From Micromonospora sp. WMMD1128 (GTDB lineage Bacteria > Actinomycetota > Actinomycetes > Mycobacteriales > Micromonosporaceae): 64,000 nucleotides of DNA. Below the pieces are notes generated by a model. The model was not told where the DNA came from and made no database searches. It worked only from the letters and a program-made list of their open reading frames with translations. Position numbers and translations under genes: made by a program. The stretch spans positions 6,350,001-6,414,000 of the forward strand of contig NZ_CP114902.1 of NCBI RefSeq assembly GCF_027497235.1. The letters are read 5' to 3'. Shown one piece after another: positions 16,634 to 25,009 of this stretch. Within the stretch, counting starts at the first letter, position 1, and the number at the start of each line of letters is the position of its first letter.

Positions 16634-17554
16634 TCAGCAGGGGCGGGGGGTCAGGCGGGTGCGGGGGCCGGCGCGGAGGACGCCGGACGGGAGCTTCTTG
16701 CCGACCAGGCGCTCGGCCAACTCCGCCGCCTCGATCAGCGCGTCCAGGTCGATGCCGGTGTCCACGCCCATGTCGTGCAGCATGTGCACCGCCTCCTCGG
16801 TGGCCAGGTTGCCGCTGGCCCCCGGCGCGTAGGGGCAGCCACCCAGTCCACCGACGCTTGCGTCGAACTCGGTGATCCCCAGCTCCATCGCGGTGAGCAT
16901 GTTGGCCAGGGCGGTACCCCGGGTGTTGTGGAAGTGCAGCAGCACCGGGACGTGCGCGTTGCGGTCGCGTACCGCGGTCACCAGCTCGCGGACCCGGCGG
17001 GGCGTACCCATGCCCGTGGTGTCGCCGAAGGCCACCCGGTCCGCGCCGTCCCGGACCACCCGGTCCACGATGCCGGCCACCCGCTCCGGGGCCACGTCCC
17101 CCTCGTACGGGCAGCCGAAGCTGGTCGCCACGATCACCTCGGCGGTCGCGCCCGCGCCGTGCAGCAGGTCGATCAGCTCGGCGATGTCGTCGAGCGACTC
17201 CTCGGTCGACCGGTTGACGTTGCGCCGGTTGTGCGTGTCGCTCGCCGACACCACCACCTCGATCTCGGTGAAGCCGGCGTCGAGCGCCCGCCGCGCGCCC
17301 CGGGTGTTCGGCACCAACGCCGAGTAGCGCACCCCGTCGACCCGCTCCGCCCGCTGCCACACCTCGTCCGCGTCGGCCATCTGCGGGATCGCCTTCGGGT
17401 GGACGAAGGAGACGGCCTCGATCCGCCGTACCCCGGTCCGGGACAGCGCGTCGAGCAGCCGCACCTTGGCGTCGGTTCCGATGGGCTCCTCGTTCTGGAG
17501 CCCGTCCCGGGGCCCGACCTCACGGATGGAGACGGCGTCCGGCAGTTGCGTCAT
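16634..17554 (-). CDS. Hydroxymethylglutaryl-CoA lyase
   Basis: ATG 17554 gives 306 residues of the HMGL/DRE-TIM family: REVGPRDGLQNE at the N-terminus (catalytic Arg and metal-binding Asp), EAVSFVHPKAIPQMADADE, FGDTTGMGTP, LHFHNTRGTALAN (metal-binding His) and the active-site Cys loop GGLGGCPYAPGASGN. It cleaves HMG-CoA to acetoacetate and acetyl-CoA, the last step of leucine degradation. GTGAGGTGACC provides the ribosome binding site. The biotin carboxylase gene lies upstream on the same strand, but two plus-strand genes (17753-18390) are interposed. Confidence 0.94.
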   Translation of the reverse strand: MTQLPDAVSIREVGPRDGLQNEEPIGTDAKVRLLDALSRTGVRRIEAVSFVHPKAIPQMADADEVWQRAERVDGVRYSALVPNTRGARRALDAGFTEIEVVVSASDTHNRRNVNRSTEESLDDIAELIDLLHGAGATAEVIVATSFGCPYEGDVAPERVAGIVDRVVRDGADRVAFGDTTGMGTPRRVRELVTAVRDRNAHVPVLLHFHNTRGTALANMLTAMELGITEFDASVGGLGGCPYAPGASGNLATEEAVHMLHDMGVDTGIDLDALIEAAELAERLVGKKLPSGVLRAGPRTRLTPRPC

Positions 17555-17716
17555 AAGGGGTCACCTCACTGTGACGTTGCGCGTGATCGGGGCAGACCGC
17601 GCCGCCGACTCATCCCAAGGGAATCAGAACCGAGCGCCGAAGCGCCAGCGCCCTCCGCCAAGGCAGAAGGCCGTGAACAAGGCCCAGGCCCGCATCCGTG
17701 CCTGCGCTGAATCACG

Positions 17717-17737
17717 CGACGTCCGTGTATTACGTCG
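17717..17737. promoter_or_regulatory. Inverted repeat upstream of BrnT-like gene
   Basis: CGACGT (17717-17722) and ACGTCG (17732-17737) flank GTATT-rich sequence 15 bp before the start codon, overlapping a direct repeat TTACGTCGTG/TTACGGTCGTG. This is the expected place for an autoregulatory site of a toxin-antitoxin pair; binding is inferred. Confidence 0.4.
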
Positions 17738-17752
17738 TGTTACGGTCGTGGG

Positions 17753-18034
17753 GTGCCGGAGCGCGAGTACGTGTGGACCGACGAGGGCCTGGACAACGCC
17801 CGCAGCAACGGCGTCGGCGTGGACGAGACGACCCAAGCGTTGTACGCCCCTCAGGGCCTGCGCTACGAGCGCGCCCTCGGGGACCTGCTACTCATCGTCA
17901 TGGGCATGGCCGACAGCGGTCGAGTCATCGCCGCGCTGTGCGACCGCATCGGCGCCACCCAAACGTACAAGATCATCGGGGCCCGCGCCCTTAAGGGCAC
18001 AGACCTCGACGAGTGGAGGAGGCGAATCCTGTGA
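17753..18034 (+). CDS. BrnT-like putative toxin
   Basis: GTG 17753 gives 93 residues. The order of features (V-W-T-D-E-x-x-x-x-A near the N-terminus, NGVGVDETTQAL, RYERALGDLLLIVMG, SGRVIAALCDRI and YKIIGARALKGTDLDEWRRR) follows the pattern of the BrnT ribonuclease-toxin fold: WxxxKxxxNxxKHG, then ExR....G, then R.ISAR. Similarity is distant, so the family call is tentative. It overlaps the next gene by 4 bp (GTGA), and that gene encodes a ribbon-helix-helix protein, as in brnTA. The pair is on the strand opposite to the catabolic cluster that it interrupts. Confidence 0.6.
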   Translation: MPEREYVWTDEGLDNARSNGVGVDETTQALYAPQGLRYERALGDLLLIVMGMADSGRVIAALCDRIGATQTYKIIGARALKGTDLDEWRRRIL

Positions 18035-18390
18035 CCGAGCCGGACTTCGACCGGATGACCAAAGATGAGGTCGTCGCATGGTTCCGGACCACCGACAGCC
18101 TGGCACCGGTCATCAGGTCAATGACCGAAGCACCAGCATCCCCAACCGCACCCGGGGCAGCACCCATGATGCTGGTCAGCATCCGGCTACCCGTTCCGCT
18201 CGTGGACCAACTCGACCGCCTCGCCGACCAGACCGAAGCCCGCCGCTCCGACATCATCCGCGACGCCCTGACCAGATACATCACCGCCCGCACCGCACCC
18301 GTCAGTCAGGACGAAGCCGAACACGCCCTCGACGTTCTCCGTCGCATCGTCACCATCCGCACCACCGAGGGCCGAGCGGAGGCGGCATAG
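18031..18390 (+). CDS. Ribbon-helix-helix antitoxin-like protein
   Basis: GTG 18031 overlaps the upstream stop by 4 bp and is preceded by GGAGGAGG; this gives 119 residues. The C-terminal half holds a CopG/RHH motif (MMLVSIRLPVPLVDQLDRLADQTEARRSDIIRDALTRYI split over residues about 48-90). The N-terminal part begins DFDRMTKDEVVAWF. Together with the upstream gene it forms a small two-gene module of toxin-antitoxin type, although RHH proteins of this kind also occur as plain regulators. Confidence 0.72.
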   Translation: MTEPDFDRMTKDEVVAWFRTTDSLAPVIRSMTEAPASPTAPGAAPMMLVSIRLPVPLVDQLDRLADQTEARRSDIIRDALTRYITARTAPVSQDEAEHALDVLRRIVTIRTTEGRAEAA

Positions 18391-18412
18391 ACCGCCCGCC
18401 CGGCCTCCCGAC

Positions 18413-19750
18413 TCAGCGCATCCGGCCGACGATGCCGGTGTCGTAGTCGCCGGAGCGGAACTCCGGATTCTCCAGCAGCTCGGCGAAGAACGGCAGGTTG
18501 CACTTCGGGCCGGCGATCTCGAACCGGGCGACCGCCGCCCGCGCCCGTTCGATCGCCTCCTCCCGGGTGGCGCCGCTGACGATCAGCTTGGCCAGCAGGC
18601 TGTCGTAGAACGGCGTGACCGTGTTGCCCTCGACGTAGCCGGAATCCACCCGGACGCCCTCGCCGGACGGTTCCACCCAGGTCCGGATCGCGCCCGGGCC
18701 GGGCAGGAACCGCTTCGGGTCCTCGGCGTTGATCCGCAGCTCGATGGCGTGCCCGCGCGGGGTGAGCGCGTCCGGGTCGAAGGTGGGCGCCAGGCCGGCG
18801 GCCACCCGCAACTGCTCCTCGACCAGGTCGACGCCGTAGACGTACTCGGTGACCGGGTGCTCGACCTGGAGCCGGGTGTTCATCTCCAGGAAGAAGAACT
18901 CCTGCGTGGCCGGATCGAGGAGACACTCGACGGTGCCCGCGTTGCGGTAGCCCACCGCCTCGCCGGCCCGGACCGCCGCCGCCAGGAAGCGGGATCGCAA
19001 CTCCGGGGAGACCGCCGGAGACGGGGACTCCTCGACCAGCTTCTGGTTGCGCCGCTGCACCGAGCACTCCCGCTCGCCGAGCGCCACCACCCGGCCGTCG
19101 GCCAGGCCGAGGATCTGCACCTCGACGTGGCGTACCCGGGGGAAGTAACGCTCGATCAGCACCGAGCCGTCGCCGAACATCCGCTCCGCGAACGCGCGGA
19201 CCTTGTCGTACTCGGTGCGCAGCGCGGTCTCGTCGGTGGCCACGCCCATCCCCATGCCGCCGCCGCCCGCCGCGGCCTTGACCATCACCGGGTAGCCGAT
19301 CTCCGCGGCGGCGGTGACGGCCGCGTCCAGGTCGGCCGCCGGCTCGGTGGTGCCGGGTGCGACCGGGACGCCGGCCGCCGCCATCAGGTTCCTGGCGTTG
19401 ATCTTGTCGCCCATCGCGCTTATCGCGTCCGCGCCGGGTCCGACCCAGATCAGGCCGGACTCCTCGACGGTACGGGCGAAGTCGGCGTTCTCCGACAGGA
19501 AGCCGTACCCGGGGTGGATCGCCTGCGCGCCGGTGCTCCGGGCGGCGGCGAGGATCGCCTCGACGTTGCGGTAGCTCTGCGCCGGGTTGGCTGGGCCGAC
19601 GCAGACCGCCTCGTCGGCCTCGGTCACGAACGGCAGGTCGGCGTCGGCCTCCGAGTGCACCGCGATCGCCCGCACCCCTAACCGCCGAGCGGTGCGGATC
19701 ACCCGTCGGGCGATCTCCCCACGGTTGGCCACGAGCAGCGCATCAAACAT
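18413..19750 (-). CDS. Biotin carboxylase subunit without biotin-carrier domain
   Basis: ATG 19750 (or TTG 19759) gives 445 residues containing a complete biotin carboxylase: LLVANRGEIARRVI, YGFLSENADFA, the ATP-grasp glycine loop KAAAGGGGMGMG, ECSVQRRNQKLVEE and the catalytic EMNTRLQVEHPVTE. The protein stops after the C-terminal carboxylase domain (CNLPFFAELLENPEF). Actinomycete acyl-CoA carboxylase alpha chains are usually ~600-700 aa and end in a biotinyl domain with a (M/L)KM lysine, which is absent here. It must therefore use a separate carrier protein, and none is visible nearby. A 54-bp palindromic element occupies the leader just 5 bp upstream of the start codon. Confidence 0.92.
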   Translation of the reverse strand: MFDALLVANRGEIARRVIRTARRLGVRAIAVHSEADADLPFVTEADEAVCVGPANPAQSYRNVEAILAAARSTGAQAIHPGYGFLSENADFARTVEESGLIWVGPGADAISAMGDKINARNLMAAAGVPVAPGTTEPAADLDAAVTAAAEIGYPVMVKAAAGGGGMGMGVATDETALRTEYDKVRAFAERMFGDGSVLIERYFPRVRHVEVQILGLADGRVVALGERECSVQRRNQKLVEESPSPAVSPELRSRFLAAAVRAGEAVGYRNAGTVECLLDPATQEFFFLEMNTRLQVEHPVTEYVYGVDLVEEQLRVAAGLAPTFDPDALTPRGHAIELRINAEDPKRFLPGPGAIRTWVEPSGEGVRVDSGYVEGNTVTPFYDSLLAKLIVSGATREEAIERARAAVARFEIAGPKCNLPFFAELLENPEFRSGDYDTGIVGRMR

Positions 19751-19755
19751 GTTCG

Positions 19756-19809
19756 GCAAGGAAGGGCCCCTTCTTAACGCCTGAGGTATAGCCGGGGCCC
19801 CTTCTTAAC
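19756..19809. repeat. 54-bp bipartite palindromic element, copy R3 (reverse orientation)
   Basis: Reverse-complement orientation of the same 24+7+23 architecture (spacer GCCTGAG on the plus strand). It lies between the TetR stop codon (24 bp away) and the biotin carboxylase start codon (5 bp away). It is the only copy whose CCTTAC-type end faces a start rather than a stop codon. Its hairpins would form in the leader of the carboxylase mRNA if transcribed from tetR. Confidence 0.88.
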
Positions 19810-19833
19810 ATGCGTTAAGGCGTACGCGGCGTG

Positions 19834-20448
19834 TCAGGTGGGGTCGGTGGGTGCCAGCAGGGCCGCCAGGGCGGCGCCGCGCAGCAGCTCCGCCCGGCGC
19901 CGTCGGTCCACCTCGCCGCCGAGGAACGGGGTGGAGTTCATCAGGCCGAACGCGGCGTGGGCGAGCACCCGGGCGGCGCCGTCCGGCAGCCCCGGGTGCA
20001 GCGCGGTCAGCACGGTGACCCACTCCTCGACGTACATCCGCTGGAGCCGGCGGATCCGGCGACGCGGCTCGTCGGGGAGGCGGTCCAGCTCGTGCAGGTG
20101 CAGCGCGATCACCGCCGGGTTGGCGAGCGCGAACTCGACGTGGAAGTCGATGAGCGACTCGAGCACGCCGCGCGGGTCGTCCGGGTGGCCGGCGGCGCGT
20201 TCCTTGCCACCGGCGAGCAGCCCCTCGCTGACCGGGATCAGCGCGGCGGCGAGCATCGCCTCTTTACCGGCGAAGTGATGGTAGAGCGCCGGGCCGGTGA
20301 CGCCGGCGGCAGCGCCGATGTCGTCCATCGACACGCCGTGGTAGCCCCGCGCCGCGAAGAGGCCGACCGCGATCTCCAGGATCTCGTCCCGCCGGGACCG
20401 GCGCCGGGCCACGCCCGCCGCACCCCGTGCCTGCTGTTCCACCGCCAC
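19834..20448 (-). CDS. TetR-family transcriptional regulator
   Basis: GTG 20448 gives 204 residues. The N-terminal TetR helix-turn-helix reads RRDEILEIAVGLFAARGYHGVSMDDIGAAAGVTGPALYHHF (residues about 19-59), followed by a helical ligand domain with HELDRLPDEPRRRIRRLQRMYVEEW. It heads the acyl-CoA carboxylase/dehydrogenase cluster on the same strand and probably represses it in response to an acyl-CoA. GTG 20442 is an alternative start. Confidence 0.9.
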   Translation of the reverse strand: MAVEQQARGAAGVARRRSRRDEILEIAVGLFAARGYHGVSMDDIGAAAGVTGPALYHHFAGKEAMLAAALIPVSEGLLAGGKERAAGHPDDPRGVLESLIDFHVEFALANPAVIALHLHELDRLPDEPRRRIRRLQRMYVEEWVTVLTALHPGLPDGAARVLAHAAFGLMNSTPFLGGEVDRRRRAELLRGAALAALLAPTDPT

Positions 20449-20595
20449 CGGGCCAGCCTAGACCTCGCGATCCAGGAGAGGCAGCCAAGGTTACCCGCCG
20501 GTTGCGTCACGGCCGGGCGGTCAGTGCCGCACGATCATGAGCTTGGCGGCGACAAACCGGACGCACCTCACCGCCAACCTCATGATCGCCGGGTG

Positions 20596-21738
20596 TCAGG
20601 CCGGGGACGCGGGCTCGAAGCCGGCCAGTCGGACCGCCAGCCGCTGCCGGGCCGGGGGCAACACGGAGACCGTCCGGAGCAGCAGGTCACGCACGGGGCG
20701 AAGGGCCGGCGGGGCGGCGGCGAGCCGGGTGAGGCCAGCGGCGAACCCGAGCACCTCCTCGGCCCGTGGGCGGCGGTCGGCCGCGTACCCGTCGAGGGCC
20801 TGCGGGCCGGCGGCGAGCGCGTCGCCGAGGGCGACCGCGTCCCGCAGCCCGAGGTTCATCCCCTGCCCACCGGCCGGGCTGTGCACGTGCGCCGCGTCGC
20901 CGGCGAGCAGCACCGGGCCGGACCGGTAGCTGCTCGCGATCCGGTGGTGGATCCGGAACCGGGACCCCCATGCCATCCCGGTGACCCGGTCCGGCCGCCG
21001 GACCGGGCCGCGTTCGTCGAGCAACGCCTGGAAGTGCCGCGCCTGCGGCTCCCGCGGCGCGTCGGCCACGGTCGCGACCAGCCGGACCGTGCCGTCGGGC
21101 AGCGGCGCCCAGATCAGCGGGCCGCTCCGGGACAGGAAGAGGCTGACCTGGTCGCGGGGCAGCGCGCTGTCCACCCGGACGTCGGCGAGCAGGAACGACT
21201 CGCCCGGGTCGGCCGGGCCGCCGAAACCGATGCCGGCCAGCTCGCGGACCCGGCTGTGCATCCCGTCCGCGCCGACCACCCAGCGTGCCCGGACCTCGCC
21301 GCCACCGGCGAACCGGGCGGTGGCGCCGCCGCCGTCGAGGTCGAGGCCGGTCAGCTCGTACGGCCGCAGCACCCGCCCGCCGAGCGCGGTGAGCCGGTCG
21401 GTGAGCGCCGCCTCGGTGTCGGCCTGCGAGATGAGCAGCGCGTACGGGTAGCGGGACGGCAACCTGTCGAACGGGACGGTGACCAGCAGCCGGTCCCGGT
21501 CGCGGACGCAGAACCGGGTCGAGTGCAGCCCTCGGGCGGCAAGCGGGTCGGCGACCCCGATCCGGTCCAGCACTTCGAGCGTGCCGGCGTGCACGACCGC
21601 GGCGCGGGAGGTGACCGGCGGCTCGGCGAGCCGGTCGACCACCGTGGTGGCCACGCCGTGCCCGGCCAGGGTCGCGGCCACGGCGAGGCCGGTCGGCCCG
21701 GCGCCCACCACGAGGACGTCCGTGTGTTCGGGAAGCAT
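20596..21738 (-). CDS. FAD-dependent monooxygenase (PHBH-type aromatic hydroxylase family)
   Basis: ATG 21738 with GGAGG seven bases upstream gives 380 residues. The FAD signatures of the p-hydroxybenzoate hydroxylase family are all present: GAGPTGLAVAATLAGHG near the N-terminus, the ADGMHSRVRELAG (DG) motif in the middle and LLAGDAAHVHSPAGGQGMN (GD motif). It hydroxylates an aromatic or polyketide-like substrate with NAD(P)H. It is divergent from a TetR regulator, with two operator palindromes between them, so it is likely an inducible detoxification or tailoring enzyme, as with antibiotic-inactivating monooxygenases. The substrate is unknown. Confidence 0.9.
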   Translation of the reverse strand: MLPEHTDVLVVGAGPTGLAVAATLAGHGVATTVVDRLAEPPVTSRAAVVHAGTLEVLDRIGVADPLAARGLHSTRFCVRDRDRLLVTVPFDRLPSRYPYALLISQADTEAALTDRLTALGGRVLRPYELTGLDLDGGGATARFAGGGEVRARWVVGADGMHSRVRELAGIGFGGPADPGESFLLADVRVDSALPRDQVSLFLSRSGPLIWAPLPDGTVRLVATVADAPREPQARHFQALLDERGPVRRPDRVTGMAWGSRFRIHHRIASSYRSGPVLLAGDAAHVHSPAGGQGMNLGLRDAVALGDALAAGPQALDGYAADRRPRAEEVLGFAAGLTRLAAAPPALRPVRDLLLRTVSVLPPARQRLAVRLAGFEPASPA

Positions 21739-21754
21739 CACGCCACCTCCGTTT

Positions 21755-21804
21755 GCCAACGCTTGTTGACTAAAACCTTAGGGGCCATGTCAACACTTGT
21801 TGGC
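21755..21804. promoter_or_regulatory. Paired TetR operators, CAAC-N4-GTTG
   Basis: Two palindromes with the same core occur in the divergent promoter: GCCAACGCTTGTTGAC (21755-21770) and GTCAACACTTGTTGGC (21789-21804). The core centres are 34 bp apart (about three helical turns). On the minus strand TTGACA within the right site is a good -35 for the monooxygenase. The right site ends 14 bp before the tetR ATG, so tetR mRNA is probably leaderless or nearly so. Confidence 0.8.
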
Positions 21805-21818
21805 CTACAGTCGTGGAC

Positions 21819-22412
21819 ATGACTGGAACGGGCTCCCGTACCCGCCGCTCGGACGCCACCCGGGCGGCCATCCTGCGCGCCGCCCGGGCACGCTTCGCGG
21901 CCGACGGCTACGAACGGGCCACCATCCGGGCCATCGCCGCCGACGCCCGGATCGACCCGGCCATGGTGATGCGCTACTACGGCAGCAAGGAGGGGCTGTT
22001 CGCCGCGGCGGCCGAGTTCGACCTGCACCTGCCCGAGCTGGCCGAGGTGCCACCGGAGCGGCTCGGCGAGACACTCGCCCGGCACTTCCTGCGCCGCTGG
22101 GAGGCCGACGGCACGCTCGTTGCCCTGCTCCGGGCCGCCAGCACCAACCCCGGCGCGGCGGACCGGATGCGCGACATCTTCGCCGGCCAACTCGTCGCGG
22201 CGGTCACCCGCTCCGGCGCCGATCCGGCGACCGCCGCCCGCCGGGCCGGCCTGGTGGCCAGCCAGATCCTCGGCCTGGCCCTCACCCGGTACGTGATCCC
22301 GCTGCCACCGGTGACCGACCTGGACCCGGACGAACTCGTCGAATGGGTCGGCCCGACGATCCAGCGCTATCTGACCCAACCTTTCACCCCGTCCCGGGCG
22401 TCTGCCGGGTGA
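21819..22412 (+). CDS. TetR-family repressor of the adjacent monooxygenase
   Basis: ATG 21819 (GTG 21813 also possible) gives 197 residues. The TetR HTH is clear: RRSDATRAAILRAARARFAADGYERATIRAIAADARIDPAMVMRYYGSKEGLF, followed by a C-terminal domain of the TetR_C_17-like type (LARHFLRRWEADGTLVALLRAA). The divergent monooxygenase and two matching palindromes between the genes point to autoregulation and control of that enzyme. Confidence 0.92.
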   Translation: MTGTGSRTRRSDATRAAILRAARARFAADGYERATIRAIAADARIDPAMVMRYYGSKEGLFAAAAEFDLHLPELAEVPPERLGETLARHFLRRWEADGTLVALLRAASTNPGAADRMRDIFAGQLVAAVTRSGADPATAARRAGLVASQILGLALTRYVIPLPPVTDLDPDELVEWVGPTIQRYLTQPFTPSRASAG

Positions 22413-22437
22413 CGGAGGGAACGGAGGGAGACGCCGG

Positions 22438-22608
22438 ATGGGGCGCACCGTGGACCACGGGCGAGCGGACTACCTCGCCTTCGTCGAGGCGCACCAGCAC
22501 CGGCTGCTACGCGCCGCGTACCTGGTCTGCGGCAACCGGCACCAGGCCGAGGACCTGCTCCAGGACGCGCTGCTGAAACTGGCCCTCCGCTGGCCCGCCG
22601 TGCGTGAG
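22438..22608 (+). pseudogene. 5' fragment of an ECF (SigE-family) sigma factor gene, interrupted
   Basis: ATG 22438 with strong GGAGGGAG upstream opens a SigE-family sigma factor: YLAFVEAHQHRLLRAAYLVCGNRHQAEDLLQDALLKLALRWP is region 2.1-2.3. The similarity stops after WPAVRE at about 22608, where the expected continuation into region 2.4 and region 4 is replaced by unrelated, visibly less GC-biased sequence. The frame stays open into the inserted gene, so a chimeric product could be made, but no region 4 is present and the sigma factor cannot be functional as such. Confidence 0.8.
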
Positions 22609-22626
22609 ATCGAGGGAGCCTCCAGC

Positions 22627-23214
22627 ATGCATTTACATGGACATTCGGGCCAGCACGATCAAGGGTGGCTGACACAGCCGACGCCCGAGGAAATCTACAC
22701 CTGGCTCGGGGTCAAGTTCGCCACGCTGGAGGCTCCCTATTACCGCAGCCGCCTCGTCGGCCGCACCTGGGAGACCGCAGGCGACCACGGCGATCTTCAT
22801 TACGCTGCGGTGCGCCTCGTCCACGAGTTGGACGAGAACACGACCATCGAGGTCACCACGGCAAGGGATGATACCGACGGCACCTCACTCGGCGCCCGCC
22901 TGCGCGAATGCCTGACCAATTACCAGTTCGGACAGCTCGGACGCTTGGACGCGCTTCCCTGGGGCGCTGGGCCTCCGCCACGCGAGTTCTTCGAACGCCT
23001 CGAAATTGACCTTCCGCACGAGCCCATCGGCACCCGCGCCATGTCCGTCGACGGTGAGCCTAGCGACTGGATTTACCTCACCTTCCCCGACATGACCACT
23101 GGACAGCATCTCGTCGCCTGCGGCGGCCATATCGGCACCTCACTTGTCATGGTCACCGGAACAGATACCTCCGTCGGAACCGCACGCCTGCGCATGTGGC
23201 CCCCGCCCACATAG
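22627..23214 (+). CDS. Hypothetical protein encoded by inserted DNA
   Basis: ATG 22627, preceded by GAGGGAG at eight bases, gives 195 residues in the same frame as the broken sigma gene. It begins MHLHGHSGQHDQGW and contains DLHYAAVRLVHELDENTTIEV and DWIYLTFPDMTTGQHLVAC. There is no signal peptide, membrane segment or family that I recognise. Codon usage is less extreme than in the flanking genes (more A/T in third positions), which supports recent acquisition. The own ribosome binding site suggests that it is the intact cargo of the insertion rather than a read-through fusion. Confidence 0.6.
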   Translation: MHLHGHSGQHDQGWLTQPTPEEIYTWLGVKFATLEAPYYRSRLVGRTWETAGDHGDLHYAAVRLVHELDENTTIEVTTARDDTDGTSLGARLRECLTNYQFGQLGRLDALPWGAGPPPREFFERLEIDLPHEPIGTRAMSVDGEPSDWIYLTFPDMTTGQHLVACGGHIGTSLVMVTGTDTSVGTARLRMWPPPT

Positions 23215-23519
23215 CTGCCGACCCGTCCTGCGCGAGAGGGCGCATGATCACAGCCGGTGAGAACAACGCCCAGGGGGCATGATGGCCGCCGTCTACTACG
23301 GCTACCGCGGGCTGCACAGGGACCCGCCCCGGGGCGGCATCGGCCGCTGAGCGGAAGACCGTCTCGGAACACTTCAGTGAGCCATTTTCATTCGCGGGTA
23401 GCGGGCGTCCTCGGCGGCTTGAAGGACGAGGATGGCCTGAAGCGCTCCTGCACCGCGCCGGCCCGCCTCCGGACACCCCGGCCCACCCCACCGTGAGCCC
23501 GGCCACGAGCGCGTCGCCG
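23215..23519. other. Junction region between inserted gene and decayed partner gene
   Basis: About 300 bp without an intact gene. A 24-codon frame starts ATGATGGCCGCCGTC at 23281 and stops at 23350; I see no family. The stretch 23370-23420 is locally AT-richer (CAGTGAGCCATTTTCATT), which may mark the right end of the inserted DNA. No terminal inverted repeats were recognised. Confidence 0.35.
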
Positions 23520-24066
23520 GTGCAGCGGCCCACGGCCACGCTGGACCGCCTCGACGACCCGCCCGCCCGGTCGGCCGGGCGCTGGCGCTGTTCCAGCCGA
23601 TCGACCCGGATACCGGCGAAGCCGGCGTGGTCCGGGTCCTCGGTGACGACGGCCTCGTCCGGGAACTCGACGTGGTCCCGCTCGCGCCCACCCGGGACGC
23701 CGACCGCAACGAGGCGGCCCCACTCAAGGCGGACTGCCCCCCGGTTACCGGTTGAACGAGGTCTACGGGCGGGGCTGGCAGCGCGGCGACCGGATCGCCC
23801 AGGCCGGCTGGACCACCACCGGCACCATGCGCGGGGGTGAGGGGGTGGCGGTGGTGGACGCCCGCACCGCGGCGGTGACCCACCTGCTCGACCTGGGCCG
23901 CGACGACCTGGGGAAGGGCTGCTGCCAGGTGCTCGGCTGGTCGGCCGACGGCGCGGTGCTGTTCCGCTACGACGTCCGCGGGCTGGCCCGCTGGCGGCCG
24001 GAGACCGGCGAGGTCGCCTGGGTGGCCCGCGACGTGCGCGGCCTGGTGGCGCTCGCCGCCGGCTGA
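23520..24066 (+). pseudogene. Decayed membrane-partner/propeller-like protein of the sigma locus
   Basis: Coding similarity to one protein is spread over at least two frames. One frame reads RALALFQPIDPDTGEAG, VVRVLGDDGLVRELDVVPL and APTRDADRNEAAPLKAD up to about 23740. The next frame continues YRLNEVYGRGWQRGD to the TGA at 24064-24066, including GWTTTGTMRGGEGVAVVDA and VLGWSADGAVLFRYDVRGLARW. The run of C around 23738-23745 is a likely frameshift site, and another shift occurs near 23575. The N-terminal membrane anchor is missing. It is probably the remnant of the cognate partner of the broken sigma factor upstream. Confidence 0.65.
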
Positions 24067-24102
24067 CCGGCCGGTCCCCGCCGCCGCGCGGGGACCGGCC
24101 GG
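24067..24102. terminator. Perfect 15-bp stem, bidirectional terminator
   Basis: CCGGCCGGTCCCCGC (24067-24081) and its exact complement at 24088-24102 flank a 6-base loop. It starts immediately after the pseudogene stop and ends 4 bp before the convergent rhodanese stop, so it would serve both strands. Confidence 0.85.
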
Positions 24103-24106
24103 GGGC

Positions 24107-25009
24107 TCAGCGGGTCAGGCCGCCGGGCTGGTCGCCCTTGACGACAGGTGCCCGGACCAGGTTGCCCCACTCGGTCCACGAGCCGTCGTAGTTGCGCACC
24201 TGCGGATAGCCGAGCAGGTGGTGCAGCACGAACCAGGTGTGGCTGGACCGCTCGCCGATCCGGCAGTAGGCCACCACGTCGTCGGCCGGGCTCAACCCGA
24301 GCTGGTCGGCGTAGATGGCGCGCAACTCGTCGGCCGACTTGAACGTGCCGTCGTCGTTGGCGGCGGACTTCCACGGCTTGCTCACCGCGCCCGGGATGTG
24401 CCCGCCGCGCAGCGCGCCCTCCTGCGGATAGTCCGGCATGTGCAGCATCTCGCCGGTGTACTCGCCCGGCGAGCGCACGTCGACGAGCGGCCGGCCGGCC
24501 GCCACGTGCGCCATCACCTGCTCGCGGTAGGCGCGGATCGGCGCGTCGTTGCGCTCCGGCACCGGATAGTCGGCGCGCGGGCGGCTCACCTTGTCCCGGG
24601 TCAGCTCCCGCCCCTCGGCCACCCACTTCTGCCGGCCGCCGTCGAGCAGCCGCACGTCGGCGTGGCCGAAGAGGGAGAAGACCCAGAGGGCGTACGCGGC
24701 CCACCAGTTGAAGTTGTCGCCGTAGAAGACGACCGTGTCGTCGCGGCCGATGCCCTTGGCCGCGCACAACTCGGCGAAACTCGCGGCGTCCAGGTAGTCG
24801 CGGGTGACCTGGTCGTTCAGCTCGGTGTGCCAGTCGACCTTGACGGCGCCGGGGAGGTGGCCGGTGTCGTAGAGGAGCACGTCCTCGTCGGACTCGACCA
24901 CCACGAGGCCCTCGTCGCCCAGGTGCTCGGCCAGCCACTCGGTGGTGACCAGGCGCTGCGGGTCGGCGTACGACTGGAGGTGGGGATGCGGATCGCTCGG
25001 GACAGGCAT
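24107..25009 (-). CDS. Sulfurtransferase (two-domain rhodanese)
   Basis: ATG 25009 gives 300 residues with two rhodanese domains. The inactive first domain has [29 protein letters not shown] and the second has [16 protein letters not shown] with the catalytic loop [13 protein letters not shown] (Cys about residue 240). The CRIGERS loop is typical of actinobacterial thiosulfate sulfurtransferases (CysA/SseA type). It transfers sulfane sulfur to cyanide or thiol acceptors in the cytoplasm. No signal peptide is seen, and the context gives no specific pathway. Confidence 0.93.
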   Translation of the reverse strand: MPVPSDPHPHLQSYADPQRLVTTEWLAEHLGDEGLVVVESDEDVLLYDTGHLPGAVKVDWHTELNDQVTRDYLDAASFAELCAAKGIGRDDTVVFYGDNFNWWAAYALWVFSLFGHADVRLLDGGRQKWVAEGRELTRDKVSRPRADYPVPERNDAPIRAYREQVMAHVAAGRPLVDVRSPGEYTGEMLHMPDYPQEGALRGGHIPGAVSKPWKSAANDDGTFKSADELRAIYADQLGLSPADDVVAYCRIGERSSHTWFVLHHLLGYPQVRNYDGSWTEWGNLVRAPVVKGDQPGGLTR

